Positions 34,684 through 43,931 of a stretch of 64,000 nucleotides of DNA are shown here, piece by piece. A model generated the notes under the pieces. The model did not search any database, was not told the DNA's origin, and saw only the letters and a program-made list of their open reading frames with translations. Each line of letters opens with the position of its first letter. Position 1 is the stretch's first letter. This DNA is from Gammaproteobacteria bacterium (GTDB lineage: Bacteria > Pseudomonadota > Gammaproteobacteria > Eutrophobiales > Eutrophobiaceae), in contig JAJDUB010000034.1 of assembly GCA_022826885.1 (NCBI GenBank), forward strand, positions 51,920-115,919, written 5' to 3'. Made by a program: the position numbers and the translations under genes.

Positions 34684-35694
34684 TCACCCAGCGTCATAAA
34701 CTGCTTCGATGTCTCGGATCATCAACTCCATTTGTACGGATTCCTGTTTGTGATCGTTAAGTGCCTCCACAGCTTTCCGGGCAATTTCAACTGATTTGTT
34801 CTCTTTATCTATCCCGATGTATCGTCTTCCTTCACTGAGAGCAGCAACTGCCGTTGTTCCGCTGCCGATAAAACAATCAAGCACAACATCGCCCGGATCA
34901 GTAAAAAGCTTAATCGTCCTTCTTGGCAATTCGACCGGGAATTTTGAATCGTGATCAGAATTACTGCGAACCGACGAAATCTCCCAGACACCTCTCGAAC
35001 CCCAGTTAATCCATTCCTGTTTGGACAATCTTGCCCGATCTACTTTTGTAATACCTGGTTTCCAGAATATGTAGAGATACTCGGACTCATCCACTGACCG
35101 GTAAGATATCGTATGCCACTTTGAGTTTTCCCAGGCAGCATCTTTGAGCCAGATGCGACGATCATACAGGTAAAAGCCAGCTTCCAGAGCTGCTTCTTCA
35201 ATAAATCCTCCGACAAGGCATACTCTTGTCTGAGACTGATATTTCCCGCCTCTAATATTGTTACCGTTAAGTCTCCTGTCTATTGTTTGCTCACTACAAT
35301 TAAAATGTTCAGCCAGCCTGTATCTATTCCAATCCGGATGTTTTTCTTTAACCTTAATTATTTCCTCCTTGGAGAGGTCTACTTTTCTCCGGGACACGTT
35401 TTCCGCCATTATCTTTGGCATCGAAGCATCCTTAAAACATAAAATGTCGGCAATATTTATTACCAGAAAGCCCCCCGGTTTTAAAATCGGAAAATGCGAA
35501 TCGATGACCTCTTTCAGTAGTGCTTTCCATTCATCAAAAGTCAAATCCTTCTCATAATTTTTTCCGACATAGTACGGAGGCGACCAAACGCTTAGAGCGA
35601 TAGATTCCCTTTCAATTCCTTTTAGCAGTACCCTGCTATCACCGCAATAAATGTTATCGGGTTCCAGTTTTTTTGAAATGTCTATGAGCGCCAT
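34684..35694 (-). CDS. DNA methyltransferase, beta class, partner of the SfiI-like enzyme
   Basis: A 336-residue site-specific methyltransferase. The catalytic motif IV, SPPYY, comes near residue 40 and the AdoMet motif I, DCFIGSGTT, near 275, so motif order is beta. SPPY favours N4-cytosine methylation, though N6-adenine cannot be excluded. Between them a helix-turn-helix-like segment (WNRYRLAEHFNCSEQTIDRRL) is inserted. ATG at 35694 has GAGGAG upstream and overlaps the restriction gene by 13 bp; the earlier GTG at 35706 is less likely. It would protect host DNA from the adjoining nuclease. Confidence 0.88.
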   Translation of the reverse strand: MALIDISKKLEPDNIYCGDSRVLLKGIERESIALSVWSPPYYVGKNYEKDLTFDEWKALLKEVIDSHFPILKPGGFLVINIADILCFKDASMPKIMAENVSRRKVDLSKEEIIKVKEKHPDWNRYRLAEHFNCSEQTIDRRLNGNNIRGGKYQSQTRVCLVGGFIEEAALEAGFYLYDRRIWLKDAAWENSKWHTISYRSVDESEYLYIFWKPGITKVDRARLSKQEWINWGSRGVWEISSVRSNSDHDSKFPVELPRRTIKLFTDPGDVVLDCFIGSGTTAVAALSEGRRYIGIDKENKSVEIARKAVEALNDHKQESVQMELMIRDIEAVYDAG

Positions 35695-36377
35695 GACCCT
35701 GTACACTCCTCATTTGATTCGTCATAAGTCAACGTTTGAACTCGCCACGCTGCCTTGGATTTCAACTTGCTGAAACTGATTCTTACCCTAAAATCTTCCC
35801 CCCGTGCATTTCTTCCCGCCAACCAAATACCATCATCAGCATGAGGATTATACCTTTTTTGTAACCGACCGTTGGGTATGGCGGCTATGGTGACTTCGCG
35901 TAGATGATGCACTTCGTCGGCGTCATCTTCATACTTAAAATGTACGAGACAAGTGGTAGTTAAATAATTTTTTCCGCCATACTCGGAAATTTCAGGGAGA
36001 GATCCTTGCTCATTAACTTCTGTTCCCCTACGCCGCTGTTTAATGCACATCGAGGTCTGGGACATCTGTATTGTTGCGGAGCGGCTTTCTTTTTCCGCCT
36101 TTGAATCAATGAATAACGCTTGTCTGATTGTTTGCTCAGGCAGGATGATATATCTTGCTTTTTTATAATCTACCGTACCGTAAATTCTCTGTTGAACATT
36201 GAAACCGGAAAGTCTGTCCAGTAACTCCCTTGTGACATCTTCCGCAATGTCTTTGACACTATCCGGTGATTTAAGAAATATCTCGTGAGCTTCCATACCG
36301 AAATCCAGTACTGCCTGAAATACCCATCGCAATGTGAGCTTTTCTATCTCTTCGATTTCCTGCAGTGATATGTCCAT
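35682..36377 (-). CDS. SfiI-family type II restriction endonuclease
   Basis: A 231-residue protein that I align by eye with SfiI, the tetrameric enzyme cutting GGCCNNNNNGGCC. Matching stretches: RIYGTVDYKKARYI (VDYK), ALFIDSKAEKES (the D-x-K catalytic pair, Asp91 and Lys93, with Asp70 upstream), and RLQKRYNPHADDGIWLAGRNARGEDFRVRISFSKLK followed by AWRVQTL. Length is a little short of SfiI. Overlap with a SPPY methyltransferase supports a type II system. The specificity is inferred from homology and not demonstrated. A GGGAGAG ribosome site precedes the ATG. Confidence 0.75.
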   Translation of the reverse strand: MDISLQEIEEIEKLTLRWVFQAVLDFGMEAHEIFLKSPDSVKDIAEDVTRELLDRLSGFNVQQRIYGTVDYKKARYIILPEQTIRQALFIDSKAEKESRSATIQMSQTSMCIKQRRRGTEVNEQGSLPEISEYGGKNYLTTTCLVHFKYEDDADEVHHLREVTIAAIPNGRLQKRYNPHADDGIWLAGRNARGEDFRVRISFSKLKSKAAWRVQTLTYDESNEECTGSWRS

Positions 36378-36524
36378 GAGTAGTTCTCTCCCTCAATGAA
36401 TTGGTGACCGCTTACAGAATTATCATACACAATCTATTCATTGGCTATCGATTTATGAATTTTTCAAAGTTAAATTATGAGAGATTTTCTATCCTATTAA
36501 TCAAAATACTCATATTCAACCGTG

Positions 36525-39500
36525 CTATATCCATTGGTTTCTAATTTCAGCAAATTCATCATTTGATAAGCATATAGATTCCCATTTTATAATTACGTCA
36601 GGAACAGGCTTGCTCTGCTTGGTGTAATGCTCAAATAATGTGTATGCTAACCTCGCGGCAGCCTCACGTACAGGCAACTTTTCAAAGATATCTAAATCAT
36701 TTCCATTCATGCTTGTATCGTTGGTTATAGCATGTAATCCCATGAGTGTTGATCTTTCGAGCTCGTCTGTAAATGTCCATGAATGTTTCTTTACTAGCGT
36801 GGTAATTATGTTTAGTGCATTCGGGAGGCATGTTTTCTTTTGCCAGAGAATCATCTGGCCTAATAAGGCCAAAATTTTCGAAGAATCTTTTTTGTCTCTG
36901 GTCCTCTCCACGATAATCAATATCGCCTTTAGACAATCAATCACTGACTCAAGGTTAGAGGAAGTCATTTCATAGTAGATTCTTTCAAAAACCTCATCTG
37001 TCCACTCAGGAAATATATGAAGACAGGCGCTCTCAAGCCGGAGCACAGGCACACCATGATCTTTTAATTCTACGATTACGCGCATTAATGTCTCTTTTTT
37101 ATTATTTTCTCCGTTCAAATTAAAATCAGGTGTAATAATTACTACAAGTATGTCTACCAAATTTTTAAACCTTGCTTTAAATTCATCAGCTGTAGAACCC
37201 CATGGGGATGGGTGGCGGCCCATTTTCAAATGCCTTTTGTCAGCATCCCACCATTCGATAAGGCGATCAAATATAGAGTTGATTTCCTTATCGGTCCATT
37301 CAATATGTTTAGGTGCGTTAATGATGTCTATGAAGACAGGAATATTTCCATGAGTAATCGGGATGCCAGTTTCTGGATTGTTTGCCTGTATGGGAAACTG
37401 CTCTCTTTTGATATAATTTTTGAATAGTGCGATTGGTTCAACATTCTGCGGATGGGGCATCGCAAGGAAAGCGAACTTATAATAGTCAGTATTGGATGGG
37501 AGACCGAAGTCATCCAACTGACCCCAGAGTGCATTGGCAAATTGATAACTTTGTTTGTCGCTCAGAAGAGCCAAATCGTGCATCTTACCAAGTGTTAGAA
37601 TTGCCCACTTTCTGGTGTTTTCTTTATTAGATGATACCTTCTCAAGTAAGACGTTGATTTTCTCAGCAGGAATTAAAGGTTTATCCCATTTTATAGATTG
37701 TTCCTTATCCACATGGAGGCACATAATTGGATTTATGAATTCCCGATTCTCAATAGGATTGTGGTTTTCGGGAATAGTCAAATCCAACAGTCTAGGAATC
37801 AGATTGTACCGCTGCTGGACTGAAAAAGCCTCCATCAGCCTTTTCGTGAGGTTCCTAATCCCCTTGTAGTTACCTCTATGGCCTGACTGATAGGCTTCTA
37901 TGAGAAAGTTAAAAAGTTTTTCTTTGGCATCCAAAGAACATTTGCAACATAATCTAGACAAAATTTCCGGAACAACCTCAGCCAAAACAACACCAAAATT
38001 GTGATTATGGAAAGAGTCTCCTAGCTGGATATCTGCACTACTTTGCTCTAGGGAATTTAAATATTGCTCAACAAGAGCATCCACAGACACAGTTTCCATC
38101 CTGCATAGCGAGGTTCTATTAAAAATATGATCAACGACCTTATTGTCCCCGATCCGTACCATTGTAGCCATTGCCCAATAGGACGAATGTTCTGAGATTC
38201 GGGGCAATGTTCCTTCTACGCTCTTCTTTCCAAAAGAACTTCCGGGTATTCTGAACGGTATACCCGTGTCCTCGCAGAAGCGCAAAAGATTATATGCAGT
38301 CCATGCTTCTTTATCCCAACTACCCATATGAACGGTTTTTGTAATTTGACCAATGTCGAATTCTTTTTTTTCAGTTACCTCTGATCCCTTTACATGCGGA
38401 TGTTCAAGAGAACTTTCGAATGTCTTTAGCTCTCCCCACGGATCACATTTATATTGCTTGAGTGTATTCCAACGTTCTAAGAATTCTTTTTGGATCTCCT
38501 GAACTTTTGACCAATCAGCTTCCTTAATGGCTAGGGGGGCGTCCACGTATCTTAGTAGCAACATCACAAAAGATTCCTGTGAAACCATAGAATAATCTGA
38601 TGCGATAGGTTTGAGATTCAGTCTGGATCGGATATCTGTTAATGATGTCTTGAGAATTTTTTGCGCTTGTTCTATTTGTCCTATCTCAGCAAGTAAACCC
38701 GCTTTTTTTGCCTCCCAGAAAGGCAGTGATCTATTAACCTGCCATTCTGCAAGCCTCTCTTTGACTTCTTGCAAATTCAATTTAAATAGCGCAAAAAGCG
38801 CGCGTTCATAATGGAAATTAGCACTATGTTCGGGGGACAGCTTGGCGATACATTGCTCTATCCTTATATATAATTCCTTCCATTTCTCCAGAAGCCCTTC
38901 TTCTCGGTAATAACGCAACATCCACAGCATTAATTGTCGAACCATTTCCCTTATTTCGTTCTGCTCCGTCTCTGAGTACCTCATTTTGCTAATTGAAGTA
39001 TTTGATGAATCAATCGGAGTGTCCACATTTGAAAGGGCCGAGTACTTTTCCACTATAGATTCAAAAAAAGCTATTTGTTCGACAAAGAGAGGGCTAAGAC
39101 ATTTCTGCATGCGCCAACTCAGTTCGAAGGCAAATTTGAGATCTACAAAATCAGAAAGATTGTCTTCAGCAGAAAGGAAATTAACCCAATTTTTAGTAGA
39201 TGACCAAAGAGAGCGGCGACCATCATCGGGAACAATTACCCATCCAGGATAAGAAAGCCGCTGCTTTTGCCAGGTTGGAAGGAGCTTAGAAAGTTGTTCT
39301 GTCTTGTCAGTCTTCGTCTCTCTATCCGGTTCTCGGAACTCATCATTCTCTTGGGGCCACTCAAGCTGGTTATATTCAGCTTTTTTCGAGGATAGATAAT
39401 CAAGAAATTGTTCTAAGTCATTATAATATTCTTTCTCTATACCTTGATGTCCCGACATATCTACTAAGACGATATTGCGCTGCTCAAGCAGTTTTTTTTG

Positions 39501-40217
39501 AGCGTCCGATAGATGAAACGAGCCTATGAGGTATATTTTAGGTGAATTCTTTTGACCCAAGTTATCACGTATCCATCCAATCCACTGCAGAAAGTTGGGA
39601 TCATCACCAGAAAACCCAATCAGGCAAAGCGTATTTTCCAAAAGTGTTTGCCGGACTGTATTTACAAATGGGGCGAGATCCTTGGGGTAACGCCTGTAGT
39701 CCTCTTCGGTAATGACAAAGGGTCGATCAGATGGAAAACTACCATGCAGTTTAACAATTCGCGGTTTTTCCGAGTAAACCAAATCCTCTTTATTTACGAC
39801 TACGTCATATTTTTGTGAAGTGACTGTAACGCATGCTCGTTCCAACAATGTATCGTAATTAGTCGTGAATACGTCAGACCAAGGTAGATTGAGCAACTTT
39901 ACATGTAGCGGTGATGGTTCGTAGTCTGAATCTGGGATGGAATCACGCAGTATCTGATCTAAGGCTGGACGGCCCAACGCGGCTTGTACTTCATCCGCTA
40001 GTTTGAGAGCATTAAGGTATTTGCTTTGAGTATCTGGCTTTTTACCGTGGATTTTCTCATAAAATAGATCTCCGAGTTGAGCCCAGTCAGGAAAACTAGA
40101 ATTGGCATTTCTACTAAATCCGGCACCAACCATAACTGCAGCATGGCCCGACCAAAGACGTTCTGATATCTCGTTCAGATACGGATGAATACTATCAGGG
40201 ACCAAAGGTTTTGTCAT
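36525..40217 (-). CDS. SIR2-domain defence protein with long helical C-terminus
   Basis: A 1230-residue protein. Residues about 15-260 form a SIR2-type NAD-binding domain: VMVGAGFSRNA (31-37), FTTNYDTLLERA with Asn120, KLHGSF with His158, and IGFSGDDPNFLQWIGWIRD. These are the NADase residues of defence-associated sirtuins. The remaining 900-plus residues look all-helical with repeat-like segments (WAILTLGKMHDLA, VREAAARLAYTLFEHY), as in DSR-type proteins that sense phage parts and then deplete NAD. No second gene is obviously paired. The gene is AT-rich compared with its surroundings, pointing to transfer. Confidence 0.82.
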   Translation of the reverse strand: MTKPLVPDSIHPYLNEISERLWSGHAAVMVGAGFSRNANSSFPDWAQLGDLFYEKIHGKKPDTQSKYLNALKLADEVQAALGRPALDQILRDSIPDSDYEPSPLHVKLLNLPWSDVFTTNYDTLLERACVTVTSQKYDVVVNKEDLVYSEKPRIVKLHGSFPSDRPFVITEEDYRRYPKDLAPFVNTVRQTLLENTLCLIGFSGDDPNFLQWIGWIRDNLGQKNSPKIYLIGSFHLSDAQKKLLEQRNIVLVDMSGHQGIEKEYYNDLEQFLDYLSSKKAEYNQLEWPQENDEFREPDRETKTDKTEQLSKLLPTWQKQRLSYPGWVIVPDDGRRSLWSSTKNWVNFLSAEDNLSDFVDLKFAFELSWRMQKCLSPLFVEQIAFFESIVEKYSALSNVDTPIDSSNTSISKMRYSETEQNEIREMVRQLMLWMLRYYREEGLLEKWKELYIRIEQCIAKLSPEHSANFHYERALFALFKLNLQEVKERLAEWQVNRSLPFWEAKKAGLLAEIGQIEQAQKILKTSLTDIRSRLNLKPIASDYSMVSQESFVMLLLRYVDAPLAIKEADWSKVQEIQKEFLERWNTLKQYKCDPWGELKTFESSLEHPHVKGSEVTEKKEFDIGQITKTVHMGSWDKEAWTAYNLLRFCEDTGIPFRIPGSSFGKKSVEGTLPRISEHSSYWAMATMVRIGDNKVVDHIFNRTSLCRMETVSVDALVEQYLNSLEQSSADIQLGDSFHNHNFGVVLAEVVPEILSRLCCKCSLDAKEKLFNFLIEAYQSGHRGNYKGIRNLTKRLMEAFSVQQRYNLIPRLLDLTIPENHNPIENREFINPIMCLHVDKEQSIKWDKPLIPAEKINVLLEKVSSNKENTRKWAILTLGKMHDLALLSDKQSYQFANALWGQLDDFGLPSNTDYYKFAFLAMPHPQNVEPIALFKNYIKREQFPIQANNPETGIPITHGNIPVFIDIINAPKHIEWTDKEINSIFDRLIEWWDADKRHLKMGRHPSPWGSTADEFKARFKNLVDILVVIITPDFNLNGENNKKETLMRVIVELKDHGVPVLRLESACLHIFPEWTDEVFERIYYEMTSSNLESVIDCLKAILIIVERTRDKKDSSKILALLGQMILWQKKTCLPNALNIITTLVKKHSWTFTDELERSTLMGLHAITNDTSMNGNDLDIFEKLPVREAAARLAYTLFEHYTKQSKPVPDVIIKWESICLSNDEFAEIRNQWI

Positions 40218-40289
40218 TTTGCTCAGATTGTTGCCTCCATCAATTTTTCTATTTCATAGCATCAACATCTCGATAATTTATCGAGCAGA

Positions 40290-40413
40290 TTCGAATGTAT
40301 CTGCCTTTCTTATAATCTACCGTGCCATATAATTTTCGCTATACGATAAATCTAGAAAACCTCTCGAGCAACTTCCTTGTTACATTTTCTGTAAGATCTT
40401 TGATATTGCAATC
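40290..40413 (-). pseudogene. Relic of a second SfiI-like restriction gene
   Basis: Read on the minus strand this gives DCNIKDLTENVTRKLLERFSRF, I, V, an in-frame TAG, then RKLYGTVDYKKGRYI. It parallels residues 40-77 of the intact protein at 35682 (DSVKDIAEDVTRELLDRLSGF ... RIYGTVDYKKARYI). DNA similarity is also plain. Homology stops on either side, and an internal stop is present, so this is a degraded fragment. It lies immediately upstream of the SIR2 gene, in the same orientation as the intact copy beyond it. Confidence 0.8.
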
Positions 40414-40563
40414 AGATAAAAGAGATTAGTACCTTCAGTGTGACTTACTCCACTCATTTAGGACATCAGACTCCAGGAGCCAAGGTTATATTTTGATCCC
40501 TAGCACATGGTATGATGCATTTCCTGTCACAAACAACTTGTTTTCTATTATGAAAGGACAGCC

Positions 40564-40854
40564 ATGACTGATAAAACCGAACCTGGTACCGCCTCACCCC
40601 CGAGTGCTTTGACGCGGCTTATCCGCATAGGTCAGGCCGGTCGGGCGGTCATGTCTACTTGGATAACAAAGGCTCTAAACGTAAAGGACGAACAGGCATT
40701 TGCCGTCTCCCTTGAGGATGACTGTATCAGGTTGCAGACTATTGAGGCCGGGCTTAAGAGGGCTAGGGAAATAGCAAGGCGCAAGCGGAGGGGAAACAGC
40801 AGCCTCGTCGATGAATTCATAGCAGAACGCCGAGCTGAAGCGGCGCAGGATTGA
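40564..40854 (+). CDS. Orphan AbrB/VapB-type antitoxin-like protein
   Basis: A 96-residue protein. Residues about 18-58 fit a swapped-hairpin AbrB fold (LIRIGQAGRAVMSTWITKALNVKDEQAFAVSLEDDCIRLQ), and the C-terminus SLVDEFIAERRAEAAQD is typical of VapB antitoxins, where it contacts the PIN toxin. AAAGGA lies seven bases before the ATG. No toxin gene follows: the next gene is an MFS transporter starting 3 bp after the stop. It may be a remnant of a toxin-antitoxin pair or a stand-alone regulator of the transporter. Confidence 0.72.
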   Translation: MTDKTEPGTASPPSALTRLIRIGQAGRAVMSTWITKALNVKDEQAFAVSLEDDCIRLQTIEAGLKRAREIARRKRRGNSSLVDEFIAERRAEAAQD

Positions 40855-40856
40855 GA

Positions 40857-42074
40857 ATGGCGCAGACCATTCGCCAGTCACAATTCGTACTGCTGATGCT
40901 TGTCGGGGGCACGATTGTTGCCGTCAGCATGGGTATCAGGCAGTCCTTCGGCGTGTTCCTGCAGCCGGTAGTCACCGACCTCGAGCTTACCCGGACCGCT
41001 TTCGGACTGACCATTGCCATTCAGAACCTGATCTGGGGCCTGGCTCAGCCGTTTGCCGGGATGCTGACGGATAAATTCGGCAGTTTACGGATGTTGATCC
41101 TGTCCAGCCTGCTCTATATTGCCGGGCTGGTGCTGACCGCACATACCTCGTCCGCTACCGGTCTGCACCTGAGCCTTGGGATGATGGTCGGTATTGCCAT
41201 GAGCGGCACAACGTTCACGGTGGTATTGAGTGCGATAGGCAGACTGGTGCCGCCGGAGAAGCGGAGCCTGGCGTTCGGCATCGTATCCGCCGGGGGCTCC
41301 ATCGGCATGTTTACATTTGTACCACTGGGCCAGTTATTCATCGGGCTGTATGGTTGGAGCACCGCCTTTTTGATCCTTGCCGGATGTGTGACGATTGTGC
41401 CGCTGCTGTCACTCATATTCCAGCGCCAGTCCGGGGAGGACGCGCCTGTGCCGGAGCGGCCCGAAGAAACCCTGTCCCAGACGTTGCGCAGCGCCTGCGC
41501 TCATTCCGGATACCTGCTGTTGAATTGCGGTTTCCTGGTATGCGGGTTCCACGTATCCTTTATCGCGACACACCTGCCGGCGTTTCTTAATGACTCCGCC
41601 ATTTCCCCAATGCGCGCGGCTTTCGCGCTCGGCCTGATCGGGGTGTTCAATATCCTGGGCACCTACCTGGCCGGGTTTTACGGGGGGCGTTACCGGAAAA
41701 AATACCTGCTGAGCGGACTCTACCTGGGTCGCGCGCTGGTAATTGCCGTGTTTATTGCCCTGCCCCTGAGTGAAGTGAGCGTGATGCTCTTTGCCGCAGC
41801 CATGGGGCTGTTATGGCTAGGGACCATTCCGCTGACCAGCGGACTGGTAGCCGAGATCTTCGGAGTGCGTTACGGCGGCACCCTGTTCGGCATCGTGTTC
41901 TTCAGCCACCAGGTGGGCAGTTTTCTGGGCGCCTGGCTGGGAGGCTATTTATTCGAGACTACCGGTTCCTACACGCTGATGTGGCAGTTGGCGGTGTTGC
42001 TGGGCATTATTGCCGCCCTGTTGCACTGGCCCATTCGGGACGAACCGGTGGCCGTGCAGGCAGCGCCGGCGTGA
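40857..42074 (+). CDS. MFS transporter
   Basis: A 405-residue major facilitator with twelve predicted membrane helices. The start at ATG 40857 is preferred over a TTG at 40851 that overlaps the preceding stop. The cytosolic loop 2-3 motif GMLTDKFGSLRMLILSSLLY and loop 8-9 FYGGRYRKKYLLSG correspond to MFS motif A. Substrate cannot be inferred, though the outline (MGIRQSFGVFLQPVVTDLELTRTAFGLTIAIQNL) resembles the monocarboxylate/oxalate-formate branch. It is nearly fused to the orphan antitoxin-like gene and converges on dsbA. Confidence 0.9.
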   Translation: MAQTIRQSQFVLLMLVGGTIVAVSMGIRQSFGVFLQPVVTDLELTRTAFGLTIAIQNLIWGLAQPFAGMLTDKFGSLRMLILSSLLYIAGLVLTAHTSSATGLHLSLGMMVGIAMSGTTFTVVLSAIGRLVPPEKRSLAFGIVSAGGSIGMFTFVPLGQLFIGLYGWSTAFLILAGCVTIVPLLSLIFQRQSGEDAPVPERPEETLSQTLRSACAHSGYLLLNCGFLVCGFHVSFIATHLPAFLNDSAISPMRAAFALGLIGVFNILGTYLAGFYGGRYRKKYLLSGLYLGRALVIAVFIALPLSEVSVMLFAAAMGLLWLGTIPLTSGLVAEIFGVRYGGTLFGIVFFSHQVGSFLGAWLGGYLFETTGSYTLMWQLAVLLGIIAALLHWPIRDEPVAVQAAPA

Positions 42075-42103
42075 CGCCGCCGGTGAGAACTGCGGGCTGA
42101 TAT

Positions 42104-42727
42104 TCAGCGGCGCCGTTCTTCCCGGATCAGTTCGTCAATGGTTTCAATCATGCGTTCGAATGATCCGGCCGATGCAGATACCAGGTATTTGCCGTTCACG
42201 ATAACGGCGGGTACCCCGGTAATTCTGGCGTCACGGGCCATCAGGAACGCCTGTTTCATCTTCACTTCGGTCTCATTGGAGTCGTAATGCCGGGCAAACT
42301 CTTTCTTGTTGAGTCCGACCTCGGCGGCGAAATCGATCAAGCTGTCGCGGGTAAATATATTGCGCTGTTGCGCGTGCAGCGCCCTGAACAGGGGAGTATG
42401 AAACTGTTCCAGGGCGCCCATCTTCTCCGCCGCGAAGTAGCCTCGGGCATGAACCGCCCAACGGCTGTTCAACACGCCCGGCACGGGGCGGAACGCCACG
42501 TCTTCCGGGATGGTTTTAAGCCATGACTTGACGTGCGGCTCAAAGGAATAGCAATGGGAACAGCCGTACCAGAAGATTTCGACAACCTCGATCTTGTCGC
42601 CCGACCGGGTGGGCAGGGCAGGTTTGATCTGCGTCCAGGCAGGCCCGCCGTGGGAGTGTTCCTGGGCCGGGACATTGAGAACCCCCGCCAGTAGCAGCAA
42701 GGAAGTCAGTAATCGTAATACACGCAT
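42104..42727 (-). CDS. dsbA: Thiol:disulfide interchange protein DsbA
   Basis: A 207-residue periplasmic oxidoreductase. Signal peptide LRLLTSLLLLAGVLNVPAQ, then the thioredoxin-fold active site FWYGCSHCYSFEPH (C-S-H-C), a helical insertion, and the cis-Pro loop TGVPAVIVNGKYLV. It introduces disulfides into exported proteins and interacts with the cytochrome c maturation pathway by redox balance. Its start overlaps the last base of ccsB, so the two are probably co-transcribed. Confidence 0.94.
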   Translation of the reverse strand: MRVLRLLTSLLLLAGVLNVPAQEHSHGGPAWTQIKPALPTRSGDKIEVVEIFWYGCSHCYSFEPHVKSWLKTIPEDVAFRPVPGVLNSRWAVHARGYFAAEKMGALEQFHTPLFRALHAQQRNIFTRDSLIDFAAEVGLNKKEFARHYDSNETEVKMKQAFLMARDARITGVPAVIVNGKYLVSASAGSFERMIETIDELIREERRR

Positions 42728-43905
42728 TATAATTCACCGTAGGAATGTAAGCCGGAAAGAAACATGTTGACGCCCAGGAATGCGAACAGGGTCACGAACA
42801 GGCCCACAATCGCCCAGGCCGCCATGGCCGGGCCTTGCCAGTTCCTGCTGATGCGCATGTGCAACCAGGCGGCATAATTCAACCAGACTATCAGCGCCCA
42901 GGTCTCCTTGGGGTCCCACGACCAGTATCCGCCCCAGGCCTCGGCTGCCCATAGCGAACCCAGGATGGTTGCTACGGTAAAGAAAGCAAAGCCGAGGGCG
43001 ACGGCCTTGTACATCATGTCATCTATGTCGTCCCGGGCCGGCAGGCGTACGAATGCCGGGCGCGGGTTTGCATCGTCGCCCCTGGCCAGGTAAGCCAGAC
43101 CCAGCATGGCGGCAATGCTGAAACAGCCGTAGCCGATGAAGTTGGCCGGCACGTGGATCTTCATCCAGTAACTCTGCAGCGCCGGCACCAGCGGCTGGAT
43201 TTCATGAGCGCCCCGGTCGAAGGTGTACCATAACAGGAAGCCGATGGCGGCGCTGATCACCAGCAGGACGAACCCGCCCAGGGCGCGGGTCCGGTAACGT
43301 TTTTCATAATGCAGGTAAATGATAGCGGTAGTGACGCAGAACAGGATGAAGACTTCATACAGGTTGCTTACCGGAATGTGCCCGACCTCGGGACTGATCA
43401 GGTAGGATTCGTACCAGCGCACCAGCATCCCGGTCAGGCCCATGCCCGCGCCGGACCAGGTCAGCCAGGTGCCTGTGGCGGCGGGAAATGCCGCACCTGA
43501 AAACAGGGCCAGGAAATAGCTCAGGGTTGCCAGCACGAACAGGAAGCTCATCCACATTACGGCCGACTGGCTGGCCAGGAAGTACTGCAGCACAAAACGC
43601 TCTTCCGCGAGGGACAGGTTGGCGTCATAGAGGTGGATGGAGAACAACGCCAGGGTGGCGACGATGAGCAGGAGGCGCCGAAGTTCGGACCAGGCGATGC
43701 CGGCGTAACCCAGCACCAGGGTGAGGCAGGTGAATATTATCCACTCATATCCGTTCAGGTGCTCGCTGAAGCGGGCCAGGACAAAACCGAAACCACTCAG
43801 CAACAGTGCGCACCACAGGTAATCGGCCAGCCTCAGGGGGAGCCGGTTGCCTGCGGGGACGACAGCATCTGCCGCGGCCTCACCTGTCATGACGTTTGTG
43901 CGCAT
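42727..43905 (-). CDS. ccsB: Cytochrome c biogenesis protein CcsB/CcsA family (System II)
   Basis: A 392-residue membrane protein with about ten helices. The tryptophan-rich haem-handling motif WGGYWSWDPKETWALIVWLNYAAWLHMR defines the CcsA/ResC family. With ResB it exports haem and attaches it to apocytochromes. It is downstream of resB and upstream of dsbA in one direction. Presence of System II instead of the CcmA-H system is seen in some Gammaproteobacteria and many Betaproteobacteria. Confidence 0.93.
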   Translation of the reverse strand: MRTNVMTGEAAADAVVPAGNRLPLRLADYLWCALLLSGFGFVLARFSEHLNGYEWIIFTCLTLVLGYAGIAWSELRRLLLIVATLALFSIHLYDANLSLAEERFVLQYFLASQSAVMWMSFLFVLATLSYFLALFSGAAFPAATGTWLTWSGAGMGLTGMLVRWYESYLISPEVGHIPVSNLYEVFILFCVTTAIIYLHYEKRYRTRALGGFVLLVISAAIGFLLWYTFDRGAHEIQPLVPALQSYWMKIHVPANFIGYGCFSIAAMLGLAYLARGDDANPRPAFVRLPARDDIDDMMYKAVALGFAFFTVATILGSLWAAEAWGGYWSWDPKETWALIVWLNYAAWLHMRISRNWQGPAMAAWAIVGLFVTLFAFLGVNMFLSGLHSYGEL

Positions 43906-43931
43906 GGTTTGTATGATTAACGTCCGTAAAA

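Noticed and set aside
36525..40217. SIR2 protein as part of a Thoeris or Sir2-HerA system
   Set aside because: No TIR (ThsB) or HerA ATPase gene is adjacent, and the C-terminus does not show a SLOG domain or Walker motifs.
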